A DNA stretch of 59,876 bases from positions 25,973-85,848 of the forward strand of contig NZFL01000018.1 of the NCBI GenBank assembly GCA_002690655.1, read 5' to 3'. The DNA is from Pedosphaera sp. GTDB taxonomy: Bacteria > Verrucomicrobiota > Verrucomicrobiia > Limisphaerales > AAA164-E04. The notes under the pieces were generated by a model that was not told where the DNA came from, made no database searches, and saw only the letters and a program-made list of their open reading frames with translations. This document shows, piece by piece, positions 44,162 to 53,431 of this stretch. The position numbers were made by a program, and so were the translations under genes. The first letter of the stretch is position 1. Each line of letters begins with the position of its first letter.

Positions 44162-44308
44162 TCTCTCATACTTTTTTTATTCTACCCTGTTTCTTTCTGT
44201 GCAGTGTTCATGAATGAATCTTGCTCTATCAAGATCCAGAGCTGTTTTTGATTTCAATTATTGAGATCGACATCGGCATTGATTTTACGAACACATACAC
44301 GTGTTATC

Positions 44309-44315
44309 AAAGGAG
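44309..44315 (+). promoter_or_regulatory. Strong Shine-Dalgarno before the four-Cys protein
   Basis: AAAGGAG is 5 bases upstream of the ATG at 44321. It is the clearest ribosome-binding site in the window and decides the start of the small gene against an upstream in-frame codon at 44261. Confidence 0.75.
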
Positions 44316-44320
44316 TATTT

Positions 44321-44557
44321 ATGACGCAAAAATGCTTGGTGTGCGACAAGGCATGTGATGAGAGTTCAGGCTGGAAAAATGCCAAGGAACAGTGGGTTCA
44401 CCGCAAATGCTTTGATATGGAAATAGCGAAAACACCACCAGGTGAAAGTGTATTTCATTGTTATCGTGATCCTGCCCGCCGGCGTTCCCTGGAAGCTTGG
44501 ATTATATTTATCGGCTTTGGGACCTTTTATATTCTGGAGGATCCGCCGAAAGAATGA
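44321..44557 (+). CDS. Small zinc-ribbon-like membrane protein, unknown
   Basis: A 78-residue protein. The N-terminal cysteine/histidine cluster (Cys5, Cys8, Cys12, His27, Cys30; later His46 and Cys47) looks able to bind a metal such as zinc. A single hydrophobic segment (about 59-71) near the C-terminus should insert in the membrane. The start is set by the strong AAAGGAG site. It follows the octaheme cytochrome gene by 159 bases on the same strand; no functional link is shown. No family is recognised. Confidence 0.65.
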   Translation: MTQKCLVCDKACDESSGWKNAKEQWVHRKCFDMEIAKTPPGESVFHCYRDPARRRSLEAWIIFIGFGTFYILEDPPKE

Positions 44558-44705
44558 AAAAGACAGGGAACGGAACCGCGGTAAGTATAGCTGATACTGA
44601 GTTTTAACTGATGCCAGAGGGAAGGCATGGCTTGGATCAACAATATTACCGGCTATTTGCCAGGTGTGACCTGATCGGCTTGTATGACAGGTTGGATCAA
44701 AATTT

Positions 44706-45974
44706 TTATTCCCAATCCTCAAGCCCGATGATGGGTAAAGCAAATTGAAAGGCACCTTCCCATTCGGGGGTGTCGGCTAGCCGAAAACATTCGTAGATGC
44801 GTTTCTTTGTTTTCACCGCATCCCAACGTCGCAAACCCAGCAAAAGCCCCCCCTCATGTCGGTGATCGACGTGCCGATGAAGAATGAAGGCATCAATACC
44901 GGGCATGGATTCAATTTTCTTGTATGCGTAACAATACGCCGCAGCCTGAATCATTTCACCATCATCTGTTTTGGGAGTATCAAAGCCCTGTTCACTGAAA
45001 ATAATCCGACGAGCAACTCCATCATACAGCAATGATTGTCGTTCCATATACTTTTCCAGGACTTCGATATTCTTAAAGGTAATGCGTTTGGTATTCGGCT
45101 CCATCGTAGCGGACTCATCGTTCCAAAAGCGAGGATCACGCAGATTTTCTGGATAGGGATGATAGGCAAGATGCCAATCAAAATCATTCCCAACACGCGC
45201 GCGTCTGGCGAAGTAATCCAGAAAATCTTTCCCAGGAAATGCCTGTTGCTCGTCCCCTGCGGAGTAACGAATGGACCAGTGATGCTCCAGGGAAATATAA
45301 ACGCGTGCCCATGACGATTGTCCGCGGATGGCTCGATGTGCAAGCCGGACCGTATGCAGATAATCATCGGCAAAAGACTGCATGCTCACCCGCCCCATGT
45401 TGGCCCACCACCAATGAGAATTCACTTCGTTGCCGATGATGTAGCCTACAATACGACCATGCTTACGGTCAGGATGCGACCAGCGTTCCGCCATGAATTC
45501 GAGCGTTGCGGAAAACCAGTGCCTGCCCTCTTCCGATCTGGTATTGAACGCGCAAAGGCGATTGGGTGGTTTTGCTACCGCGTTTGGATGAAGCATGAGC
45601 TGATTGATCCGTACATCATGCGATTGGTAAGCAAGCACAATCAGGTTCACCAAGACTCCCTTCTCGGATAGGGCGTGGATCTGAGAATCCATCCGAGCAA
45701 GATAACCACGCTGAAAATGGTAGCTTTTACCCTTGTACCTCCAAGCTGGGTTTTTTGGATCAGCACTTGGGTCAATCAACTGACTCAGGTTGATATTGAG
45801 TCCAGCGTGTTTGATGCCAAGATGCAGGGCGTCATCAACGAGCTCTACTTGCAATCCTTTTTTTGATTCAGCCGTAGGATAGGGTTCTGTGTAGCGAGAA
45901 TTACCTGCACTGGAACTCTGGACCAAACTTATCAATGCTAATAAAAAATAAAAAATTTTCAGACCGTGCTTCAT
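44706..45974 (-). CDS. Secreted DUF5722 protein (glycoside-hydrolase-like TIM barrel)
   Basis: A 422-residue protein with a signal peptide (about 1-22). It shows the DUF5722 opening DDALHLGIKHAGLNINLSQL and two acidic motifs placed like clan-A glycosidases: GNEVN (Glu183, probable acid/base) and IIFSEQGFD (Glu328, probable nucleophile). YHPYPENLRDPRFWND and FILHRHVDHRHEGGLLLGL fill the substrate-side loops. A retaining glycoside hydrolase acting outside the cytoplasm is plausible; the substrate is unknown. It lies 120 bases downstream of the metallophosphatase gene on the same strand. ATG at 45972-45974. Confidence 0.82.
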   Translation of the reverse strand: MKHGLKIFYFLLALISLVQSSSAGNSRYTEPYPTAESKKGLQVELVDDALHLGIKHAGLNINLSQLIDPSADPKNPAWRYKGKSYHFQRGYLARMDSQIHALSEKGVLVNLIVLAYQSHDVRINQLMLHPNAVAKPPNRLCAFNTRSEEGRHWFSATLEFMAERWSHPDRKHGRIVGYIIGNEVNSHWWWANMGRVSMQSFADDYLHTVRLAHRAIRGQSSWARVYISLEHHWSIRYSAGDEQQAFPGKDFLDYFARRARVGNDFDWHLAYHPYPENLRDPRFWNDESATMEPNTKRITFKNIEVLEKYMERQSLLYDGVARRIIFSEQGFDTPKTDDGEMIQAAAYCYAYKKIESMPGIDAFILHRHVDHRHEGGLLLGLRRWDAVKTKKRIYECFRLADTPEWEGAFQFALPIIGLEDWE

Positions 45975-46094
45975 GTGATGACTGGGGTTCGAACTGACGA
46001 GCCGGGCAATGTGTCGCCTTCAACCCATTGTTGTTTGCTACTGGATTCGGTTATTGCGTCTCAATGGATCCCCCGTTTTGCCCACGGCTCTATT

Positions 46095-47042
46095 TTACAA
46101 TTTTTTCAAGGGGACTTGCCTCCGATCACCGTGTTGTGGATGGTCGCGATTGATGCAGTTCAATTCAAGATCAGCGGACATTGCAGTAAGCTTCATATCG
46201 ACCCAACCATTTGCGTGGCCTTTCCCAAAATAATAACTGACCGCTGGTTGGTTGATGAGTTGGAGATGGTCCCGTTGATCATGTTGCCACTCATGGGTAT
46301 GACCATAGAAATAAGCTTTGGCATGCTTGCGTTGGGCGAGAATTTTCAATAGCGACGCCCCGTCACGCATGCCATGGATGGGGCGCACACCACGGTTGGG
46401 ATACGGGTTGAAATGACTGAAGATGAGGGCTGGTTTATGCGGTCGTGCGTCGAGTTGGCTGACCAGCCAGTTCAACTGTTCATTTCCCAGGACTCCATTT
46501 CCTGAATCAAGCAATATGAGATCTGCGTGGGACAATTCAATCACATCCGCTTGAACACCCATGTGTTCCTCCTTTAACCAGGGGATCAATTTCCAAAGGT
46601 TCTGACGATTATCGTGATTACCAATGGTCACATGGACGGTAATGCCAGCGAAACGCAATGGTTCCACCAGCTTGAGGAACTGTTCATATTCCGCCTCGCT
46701 GCCACGACCGAAAGTACAATCACCGTTGATTATCAAGTGAGCCGGTTGCGGTTTGAGTGCGATGACGCGCTTGACCGTTTGTATCAGGCAGTTCGCTATA
46801 TGAACACTTTCATGCTCAGATTCCCTGACGGGCGAATCAGGCCATTTTGTCCCCGGGTAGACACGGTTTGGATCAGCACTGACATGTGTATCCGCAAGTA
46901 AGGCCAATCGATTTGAGTCCACCCCAACATGATCGCTGCCCACGTCTGCCAATGCATGCGATGTCATCATCGCTATGCTGCCAGAGGCGAGCGAACCACG
47001 AAGAAATTGACGACGAGTAATCGGAGTCAGGATGATTGGCAT
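46095..47042 (-). CDS. Tat-exported calcineurin-like metallophosphoesterase
   Basis: A 315-residue protein with a twin-arginine signal (ITRRQFLRGS, RR at 10-11). All five metallophosphoesterase blocks are present: DTH (Asp51, His53), NGDC (Asp108), GNHD (Asn142, His143), FSHFNP (His210) and GHTH (247-250). A two-metal centre for phosphomonoester or diester hydrolysis is expected, probably in the periplasm. The ATG at 47040-47042 places the Tat motif correctly; an upstream start would add 20 residues ahead of it. The DUF5722 gene follows after 120 bases. Confidence 0.9.
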   Translation of the reverse strand: MPIILTPITRRQFLRGSLASGSIAMMTSHALADVGSDHVGVDSNRLALLADTHVSADPNRVYPGTKWPDSPVRESEHESVHIANCLIQTVKRVIALKPQPAHLIINGDCTFGRGSEAEYEQFLKLVEPLRFAGITVHVTIGNHDNRQNLWKLIPWLKEEHMGVQADVIELSHADLILLDSGNGVLGNEQLNWLVSQLDARPHKPALIFSHFNPYPNRGVRPIHGMRDGASLLKILAQRKHAKAYFYGHTHEWQHDQRDHLQLINQPAVSYYFGKGHANGWVDMKLTAMSADLELNCINRDHPQHGDRRQVPLKKL

Positions 47043-47177
47043 ATTGATATTTTTATTTTTCGAGTGAGTGATCGCCTTTAAAATGGATTCTACAGTCCTC
47101 AATCTCTCCTAGCATAAGGGCAAAGTTTCAGTGTGGCATCCCCATTGTAAACCAAACCCAATTGTAAAGAACTGATA

Positions 47178-47201
47178 GCCGCATGTTTGAAAACATGCGG
47201 C
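47178..47201 (-). terminator. Perfect 11-bp hairpin after the four-repeat secreted protein gene
   Basis: GCCGCATGTTT (47178-47188) pairs with AAACATGCGGC (47191-47201), with a minimal loop. It lies 35 bases beyond the stop of the gene at 47236. On the minus strand it is followed by TATCAGTTCTTT, a weak T-rich tail. It is probably an intrinsic terminator or a 3' stabilising hairpin. Confidence 0.6.
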
Positions 47202-47235
47202 CGGAAAATCCTGAACGATCAAAACACAGCATTCG

Positions 47236-49764
47236 TTAAGGCGCCCACAATCTGAAATATGCCTGGTTTCCTTTTGACAAAATCGTAACCGTATTTTGAT
47301 CATTTACCGGCACGACAGGCTCATCGATATCGGACCACTCGCCTTCAATTGTCTCGGCACGCTGAAGGATGAGGTCCGATGCAGCAGAGGGCCAACTCAA
47401 TTCAATCCCCTCACCTTCCAGACGCTGGAAAGTGATCGTGACATCGGGTGGCTGTGGGGTAGGTGGAACAAAGTTGCCTTTCACAATGTGAATATCATCC
47501 AGCAACAAGGTATGGTCGCCCTCGGGGGCGGCGTCGAACTGGAGTATGCCGTCCTGAAAACTAGGTACGAATGTTACATACCGCAAGTGAAACGGCAAGT
47601 TACCTCCGGCCGGAATGACTTCCTCGTCTATAAGAACTTCCTCGTCGAAACTCACGGAATAAGCAGTGAACCCATCGCCGCAGCAATTACGGGCATTGAC
47701 GTAGTAATACAGCGTGTAGGTTGCGCCCGCTTCAAAGCCTTCGACCAATTGTGACATGGTTGCGGCGTTTTGAATGAACAACACTGAATCTTGATCCAGG
47801 CCGGAACCGTTGTCGGCAAAAGGCCCACGGCCTGTCACATTCACGCCGCGGCCACCCGCTGAAAATTCCCAACCGGCGAGGTTGGACGGTTGCACATAAC
47901 CCACACCCATTGGGCTGCCACTTGCTTCGAAACTGGGGTTACGAATAACGATCTCTTCCTTGCCACGCGACAAGATATTGACCGCATCGAGGAGAATGGT
48001 CGCATCTCCCTCCGCTGTCGTCACAAATTCGAGTAAGCCTCCGGAGCTTGAAGGAGTAAAGGATACATTCTGGAAGTAGTAGGTTTCCAAACCGTCAGCC
48101 GAGGCAGGGAGAACATCCTCTATCGACCATAACGCTTCGCCATTGTATTGGACGCTCAATCCAATCGTTCCACCGCAGCAATCCCTGGCATTGTAATTAA
48201 ATTGAATCCAATAAGATTCCCCCGGCATGAGTCCTTCAATTTCTTGTGAAAGGCTCTGACTTCCCTGCAGGACGGCGACTTGCCGTCGATCGGGAATCAC
48301 ACCGTTATCGTGGAATGGGCCGGTTGCCAGATTGAGCCCGGTGCCCCCATTCCATGAAACAATCGATCCAATGCCAACACCGCCGGGTGCCTCATTACTC
48401 TCAAAACTAGCGTTGCGCACGATGGAACTGACGACGTTGACGGCAGTATCATTCGTTAGTTCCAATCCATCTGGAGGATTGATCAACATACGAACCGCTC
48501 CTCTAAATCTTCCAACGATTTCAACCGTTTTGACGTTTTCACCGCCCTTTTCGAAATCGAGAGTCAGTGTTCCATTCTCATCCGCACCCACAAAGCTCGC
48601 AATGCCTGGATCCGGGCTGGTCAGTGTCATCTGCCCCCCTTTGATCGCCAAATAAGCCTCAGGGAGGGTAACCGTCACTTCTCCCGTTTGACTAGGAGCC
48701 AGCTCCAGCGCCATCGGTACAATCTGCACAGGCAGGAAAGATTGACCCACTTCGCCCTCCAATCGAATGGCATCCAGAAGAATGGTATGATCTCCATCCT
48801 TGGTTTGTTGGAAGCTAAGTGGTATCTGAACATCATCCGCCGTAAAACTGATCGAAGCGGTGCGATAAGCGTTTTCGCTGCCCACCGGTTTTACCGATTC
48901 CTGATACACCTGTTCTTCACCCAGCATGACGGTCAATTGAGGGTTGTCGCCTGTTCGGGCATTGTATTCGAAGGTCAATCGGTAATCATTGCCAACGACG
49001 AGACTGTCCAATGTCTGGGTCAATGATCCCACACCTGAAATGAATCCTACAAAATCGGATTCTGATGTGCGACCGTTGTCACCGAAGGGTCCCAGTCCGT
49101 CGATATTGACACCGTAGGTTCCTTCACCAACCCAGCCTGCAATGTTGGCCGGACTGATGATGCCGTCTGGGCTAAAGGGTTCACCGCTGGCTTCGAAACT
49201 TGGGTTCATGACAGGCACCTCATTTTCACCACGAACAACAAAACTGATCGCATCCAGATTGAGTGTGGCATCCCCTGCTGCAATGGTTTGAAAAGTAAGC
49301 ACCCCGGCATCAAACTCAGGCACAAAAGGGATGTTACGAAACTTGTAAGGATTGCCATCGGTAGAAGACTTCACATTGTTGATCCGATCCAATTCCACAT
49401 CGTCCAGACTTACCACAAGATCAATGGTACCTCCACAACAAGCACGGGCATCGTAATAAAATTGAAGCCAATGGGATGCCCCGGGTTCGAATCCGAAGAC
49501 TTCCTGATCCAGAGAGGCTGAACCCTGAATAAAAGCCGCACGGGCTTGATCTGGGACAGGCGTGCCCCCGTTGTGGAAGGGACCATCCACTTGATTCACA
49601 CCGCTTCCTCCCTGCCATTCTTCAACTTCACCGTAGTGCGGCCAGGTTTCCGGGTAGTTGAATTCGAAACTTGGGTTCAGCACGGAATTCTGCGCCGATG
49701 CACCAGGATAAAGTGTCATCAGAAAGGCACAAAAACTGACTTTCAATAAGTAGAGATTCTTCAT
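47236..49764 (-). CDS. Secreted protein with four tandem DUF642/galactose-binding-like repeats
   Basis: An 842-residue protein starting MKNLYLLKV with a signal peptide (about 1-24). Four repeats of about 150 residues open with NPSFE or NASFE (at about 30, 187, 450 and 608) and end with a GDATLNLDAI/GDHTLLLDDI-like strand. Repeats 1, 3 and 4 carry a Cys-Cys pair in ARACCGGTI, ARDCCGGTIG or ARNCCGDGF, which may form disulfides. A 100-residue beta domain (about 345-445) separates repeats 2 and 3. The last 65 residues (SDLILQRAE to AYFRLW) are a C-terminal module common in verrucomicrobial secreted proteins. It is probably a carbohydrate-binding or surface adhesion protein. Confidence 0.8.
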   Translation of the reverse strand: MKNLYLLKVSFCAFLMTLYPGASAQNSVLNPSFEFNYPETWPHYGEVEEWQGGSGVNQVDGPFHNGGTPVPDQARAAFIQGSASLDQEVFGFEPGASHWLQFYYDARACCGGTIDLVVSLDDVELDRINNVKSSTDGNPYKFRNIPFVPEFDAGVLTFQTIAAGDATLNLDAISFVVRGENEVPVMNPSFEASGEPFSPDGIISPANIAGWVGEGTYGVNIDGLGPFGDNGRTSESDFVGFISGVGSLTQTLDSLVVGNDYRLTFEYNARTGDNPQLTVMLGEEQVYQESVKPVGSENAYRTASISFTADDVQIPLSFQQTKDGDHTILLDAIRLEGEVGQSFLPVQIVPMALELAPSQTGEVTVTLPEAYLAIKGGQMTLTSPDPGIASFVGADENGTLTLDFEKGGENVKTVEIVGRFRGAVRMLINPPDGLELTNDTAVNVVSSIVRNASFESNEAPGGVGIGSIVSWNGGTGLNLATGPFHDNGVIPDRRQVAVLQGSQSLSQEIEGLMPGESYWIQFNYNARDCCGGTIGLSVQYNGEALWSIEDVLPASADGLETYYFQNVSFTPSSSGGLLEFVTTAEGDATILLDAVNILSRGKEEIVIRNPSFEASGSPMGVGYVQPSNLAGWEFSAGGRGVNVTGRGPFADNGSGLDQDSVLFIQNAATMSQLVEGFEAGATYTLYYYVNARNCCGDGFTAYSVSFDEEVLIDEEVIPAGGNLPFHLRYVTFVPSFQDGILQFDAAPEGDHTLLLDDIHIVKGNFVPPTPQPPDVTITFQRLEGEGIELSWPSAASDLILQRAETIEGEWSDIDEPVVPVNDQNTVTILSKGNQAYFRLWAP

Positions 49765-50172
49765 CTTTTTGGAATTTTGAGTGATTATCCAACAATTCGA
49801 ACACCCGACGATTAATGCGAGTATTTTCATGTTATCTTTTGTCCACGTCCTCACTTGGGAATAACTCCATCGAATTCATAATGTCCAAAAGGTACATGGG
49901 GTTGGTTTGAGGGATTACGACAATCCAATTGAAGAAGGAAAGGAAAGTCAAGTCTGCGGTCACAGGAAAAAGTCTCTCATGGCTGCCACCGCCCTGTCAT
50001 TTTCATAAAAGGATCTCAAAGCAGGCGGACAAGACCTTGAGAAATTGCTCTGGGCCTTACCGCCTACTTTGATCAGCACTCGCATGCTGCCTCAAGCAGA
50101 TGGCACCTATTCAAACAGAGGACAAAGCATCCCATGCCATGAGATGCGATACGTTATGTTCTCTTAACTTCA
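49765..50172. other. Intergenic region (408 bases)
   Basis: It contains the upstream region of the four-repeat gene. A 41-codon minus-strand frame (49960-50085, reading KVGGKAQSNFSRSCPPALRS within it) looks protein-like but has no recognised relative and no ribosome-binding site. It is noted, not called. No strong repeat is seen. Confidence 0.35.
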
Positions 50173-51162
50173 CTATTCAACCGCGCGGAAAACCTCTGTG
50201 AACGAGTTGCCATCTGCGGTGATTACCCTGGAACGGGATTCCTTTGGCGAAATGCGTTCAATCATGATTACACCGTTGGTGATGTTGCCTTCCATGTCGC
50301 GCTTACTGATCGTCCCACTCATTCTGTGACGTTCGACGTGGCTGAGATCTACGGCAACGAAACTACCTTTCGGTCCGTGGGCATTGGCAACCAGATGACC
50401 ACGATCGGATTGCCAACTGATCAACTCATTCTGAACACCACCATCAGGATCGACCCATGTTCCATATAGAAAGTCAGTATCTTTTCTTGGTTTGGTCCAA
50501 TTGATCCTGGCACTTGTTCCATCACTGCGTTCCACGGTCCAATCGCCCAGCATCCACTCCCAGGGGCATTCCGATGGGATGAGATTGGAAGCCTGGTTTC
50601 GCTTCTTGCTCTTTCGTTGAAGAACGTGACGGTGTTCGATGTCCATGGCCTTGCCGGCAACCACCATGTCATAAAGATCCGATTGCAGCTTCCGAGGAGA
50701 TAGTTTGGTATTTTTAACGGTGTAGGTAGATTCAGTACCGTTCAGTGTTTTTTCGTTGAGTTTGGTCACGATGCCGCCTTTGAAGAACTCTATCGTTCCT
50801 GTATTCGACCACTGCGTATCTTTTCCATCGACGCCAAAACCTACCGTAACCAGGTGATGGGTTCTCGCGTCCATATAATACACTTGTGTTCCTGTACTAT
50901 GGTTTCCCCCACTCTCCTTGAATGTTGCCTTCCACGTATTCTCCACAGCCGTCCTGTTGGATAACCAGCGCCACCGTGATTCCCATTCGACGATTCCCCC
51001 TTCTATCATTCCCTCAAAGCCACTGACAGCCTCAGAGCTCCCTTGCCAGTTTCCCATCAATGGAGCAAATTTCTTGAGGGATTCATTCACCGAAGCGGCG
51101 GAGGCATCGGTGGATAGCAAGACTGTTAGAAGCGTCATGATGATTGCTCTCATAATATTCAT
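50173..51162 (-). CDS. Secreted protein with two lipocalin-like/DUF1579-like halves, unknown
   Basis: A 329-residue protein with a signal peptide (about 1-22, ending DASAAS). Two halves each open with a similar motif: FAPLMGNWQGSSEAVSG (about 31-47) and WEWMLGDWTVERSDGTSARI (about 202-221). Each continues as a beta-rich stretch (GGIVEWESRWRWLSNRT and NELISWQSDRGHLVANAHG). The pattern suggests a duplicated beta-barrel related to DUF1579 (small-molecule binding). No catalytic residues are recognised. The gene lies 56 bases after another secreted unknown on the same strand. ATG at 51160-51162. Confidence 0.72.
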   Translation of the reverse strand: MNIMRAIIMTLLTVLLSTDASAASVNESLKKFAPLMGNWQGSSEAVSGFEGMIEGGIVEWESRWRWLSNRTAVENTWKATFKESGGNHSTGTQVYYMDARTHHLVTVGFGVDGKDTQWSNTGTIEFFKGGIVTKLNEKTLNGTESTYTVKNTKLSPRKLQSDLYDMVVAGKAMDIEHRHVLQRKSKKRNQASNLIPSECPWEWMLGDWTVERSDGTSARINWTKPRKDTDFLYGTWVDPDGGVQNELISWQSDRGHLVANAHGPKGSFVAVDLSHVERHRMSGTISKRDMEGNITNGVIMIERISPKESRSRVITADGNSFTEVFRAVE

Positions 51163-51218
51163 CTCTTTAATTTTAAAGTTTGATTAATGATTGTTCACAA
51201 CAATGATCAGCAACCGTT

Positions 51219-51980
51219 TTATTCCACCTTGCGAGATATTTCAGGAAGGTGAGTCAGATGAAAATGCTCCGTCTTGCGGGATGCTCCTTCAAACAGAGCC
51301 ATCATTTGGGCGTGTTTCTCTGAAGTCGCACGCATTTCATCACGTTTTGCCAATCCCTGGAGATACTGAAGCTGACTTTTACCGGGCAAGACCATGGCGA
51401 TCAGAGGCATTTCATCACCAAAATCACATTCGTAAACATATCGATGCAATTTGATACCAAGCTCAGCATCGATTTCTTTCATCAGTTCAAGCGCTTTTTG
51501 AAAATCCGGCATCCTGTCTCTTTTAGGATAGGCCCAATAAATCTTGCGGTATGGATGATCTGCCATATTCAAGTCACCATTGACGTAGGATAAATCACTT
51601 CGATACCGAAACATTGAAACTGTATTGTGATGAGAGCCAGCTACCCATGATTCCATGAGACTTGTTTTGCCCGTCGCTTTATATTTGGAAAAAACCTCTT
51701 CCCACTGTTTTTTTTCTTCATCGACTTGAGCATAGTTGGACAGAAAACTCACATCCCATATGCGGTTATTGGTATCTTCATAGAGGTCCCACCCCTTGAA
51801 GGAAGGAGCATTTTTTTCCACGAAGGATTTTAATTCTTTCCATACCCCCTTGAGCGCTTGTACATCGTTTTTGGGTATCACGTTCACTCTGACGATATGT
51901 TCAGAGATATCCTCCTGCGCACGCACGGAAAAGGCTCCAAAGAATGCACACAACAACAGTATGAGTTTAGCGCTTTTCAT
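51219..51980 (-). CDS. Secreted protein of unknown family
   Basis: A 253-residue protein with a signal peptide (about 1-21, ending SVRAQ). The mature part is mixed alpha/beta with HIVRVNVIPKNDVQALKGVWKE, aromatic-rich YRKIYWAYPKRDRMPDFQKALEL and YVYECDFGDEMPLIAMVLPGK. Alternation of strand and helix is reminiscent of ferredoxin-like (ABM-type) folds, but no family is recognised. It is co-directional with the duplicated unknown at 50173 (gap 56). A small inverted repeat ATTGTT-CAC-AACAAT lies between them at 51190-51204. Confidence 0.7.
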   Translation of the reverse strand: MKSAKLILLLCAFFGAFSVRAQEDISEHIVRVNVIPKNDVQALKGVWKELKSFVEKNAPSFKGWDLYEDTNNRIWDVSFLSNYAQVDEEKKQWEEVFSKYKATGKTSLMESWVAGSHHNTVSMFRYRSDLSYVNGDLNMADHPYRKIYWAYPKRDRMPDFQKALELMKEIDAELGIKLHRYVYECDFGDEMPLIAMVLPGKSQLQYLQGLAKRDEMRATSEKHAQMMALFEGASRKTEHFHLTHLPEISRKVE

Positions 51981-52480
51981 TATTTTTTATTTACGGAACT
52001 AAAAGATATGCTTCCCGAAGCACAAGGTCTTCAGTGACCCAATGCACTCACTGCTTAGAATATCTGTGTCCCACTGTAATTAGAAAACGTTCTCAGTTGA
52101 TCAGGCGGGCCATTTTTTTTTGAAATTCATTGCGGGGAAATGGCCTTTTGAAACCGAATCACTGTTTTCATTGATGTATGGCCGATGCATGCAGGAAGAG
52201 GTGCACATGGATAAAATCATACCTACATGATGGTACACCTGAATGAAGGTCAGCTAAAACGAAGGATTGGGGACGATCAATGGAACGAGTATGAAGACGA
52301 CGAGGGAGGTGCGAATCAATCCATGTATTGATTTATACGTTGCTCCCCTTTCAGGATGTCAAAAATCACTCACTCTCATTACACCCGTCTTGAATTTTGC
52401 TTACTCGCAAATTGTTGTCACCTTCAATATTTCTGCATTTTTTTCATTGGCAAAGCAATGACAGGACTCATCTTTGAGTC
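51981..52480. other. Divergent intergenic region (500 bases)
   Basis: No credible gene; a 64-codon plus-strand frame (52267-52461) lacks support. Two inverted repeats are seen: GGGCCATTT/AAATGGCC spanning 52107-52145 with a long loop, and AATCAAT-CCATGT-ATTGATT at 52314-52333. One or both may regulate the ankyrin gene to the right. Confidence 0.4.
52314..52333. promoter_or_regulatory. Inverted repeat AATCAAT/ATTGATT upstream of the ankyrin gene
   Basis: A perfect 7-base inverted repeat with a 6-base spacer, about 148 bases before the ATG at 52481. It is dimer-operator-like, but no regulator can be named from the sequence. Confidence 0.3.
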
Positions 52481-53272
52481 ATGAGAAATGTTGTCATTTA
52501 TTCGCTGGGAGGACTGATTCTCGGACCAGGCATGGCAATATTCGTTTCCCTCATGAATGGAACATGGGACAATGCCATCGGTATGAGTTGCCTCATGTTT
52601 CCGATTGGCTTTTTACTCACCTTTCTGGCCACGAAGATCATTCGTCTCGGAAAATTCATCACTGGTGGCAATTCTGTTTTGGGTGCGTTGGCAGGAGGAA
52701 GTGCCATAACAGGAATTATCTCATCGATCATTTTTCTACAGGCAATTGGATTGACTCGTGATCATCATGGACCCAATGCCTCTGACGGCTTGGTTGAATT
52801 CCTTGATATCGGCAAATTTGGACTTGGGGCAAGCTGCATCATCGTCATGGTCCTTTCCCTGGCCATGGTTATCATGACTATGATTTACCGTCATCGCTTC
52901 GTTCCTACCATTCACGAAGTGGCAGAAAGTGGAAACATGCAATCACTTCAGCATTTTCTGAACTCAGAAATTAGAGACATTCATGAAAAAAATTCCGATT
53001 CCCAGACTCCGCTGCATGTGGCATCGTCGAAGGAGATCGCTGAAACACTGATCGCTCGAGGTGCCGATACCAATGCCAGGGACAAGAGCGGAAAAACGCC
53101 TCTGCACGCGGCCGCTTTCGAGGGCAGAAAGGAAATCGTTGAATCACTCATCCCACACTGCACGGATATCGATGCAGAGGATAATCATGGAAAGACTCCA
53201 CTTTACTGGGCGGTTTTGAAATGCCACGAGGAAGTCGCAGACCTGCTGAGCAAACAAGGCGCAGTTGAATAA
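52481..53272 (+). CDS. Membrane protein with C-terminal ankyrin repeats
   Basis: A 263-residue protein. Four predicted membrane helices fill the first half (about 4-24, 33-53, 63-90 and 113-137). The C-terminal soluble part has three ankyrin repeats, clearest in SQTPLHVASSKEIAETLIARGAD and SGKTPLHAAAFEGRKEIVESLI. Ankyrin repeats bind other proteins, so this may anchor a partner at the inner membrane. The repeats would lie in the cytoplasm if the N-terminus is inside. It is 159 bases upstream of the sulfatase but has no sign of coupling to it. Confidence 0.82.
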   Translation: MRNVVIYSLGGLILGPGMAIFVSLMNGTWDNAIGMSCLMFPIGFLLTFLATKIIRLGKFITGGNSVLGALAGGSAITGIISSIIFLQAIGLTRDHHGPNASDGLVEFLDIGKFGLGASCIIVMVLSLAMVIMTMIYRHRFVPTIHEVAESGNMQSLQHFLNSEIRDIHEKNSDSQTPLHVASSKEIAETLIARGADTNARDKSGKTPLHAAAFEGRKEIVESLIPHCTDIDAEDNHGKTPLYWAVLKCHEEVADLLSKQGAVE

Positions 53273-53431
53273 ACCAGGCGAAATCACCATTGCACCTTGG
53301 CTGAACTCACGTTTATTATATGCAAGATCCATGATAAAACTACTGACGCCGTCCTGTCTCACAATGAATGATGAACGACTGAATTACGGTTATACAGAAA
53401 CCAATTGTTTGTTGATAATATCATAGTGGGT

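Noticed and set aside
49960..50085. 41-codon minus-strand frame with protein-like composition
   Set aside because: Too short, no start signal, no relative recognised; could be a gene remnant but this cannot be supported.
52267..52461. 64-codon plus-strand frame before the ankyrin gene
   Set aside because: No ribosome-binding site or family; region holds inverted repeats more consistent with regulation.
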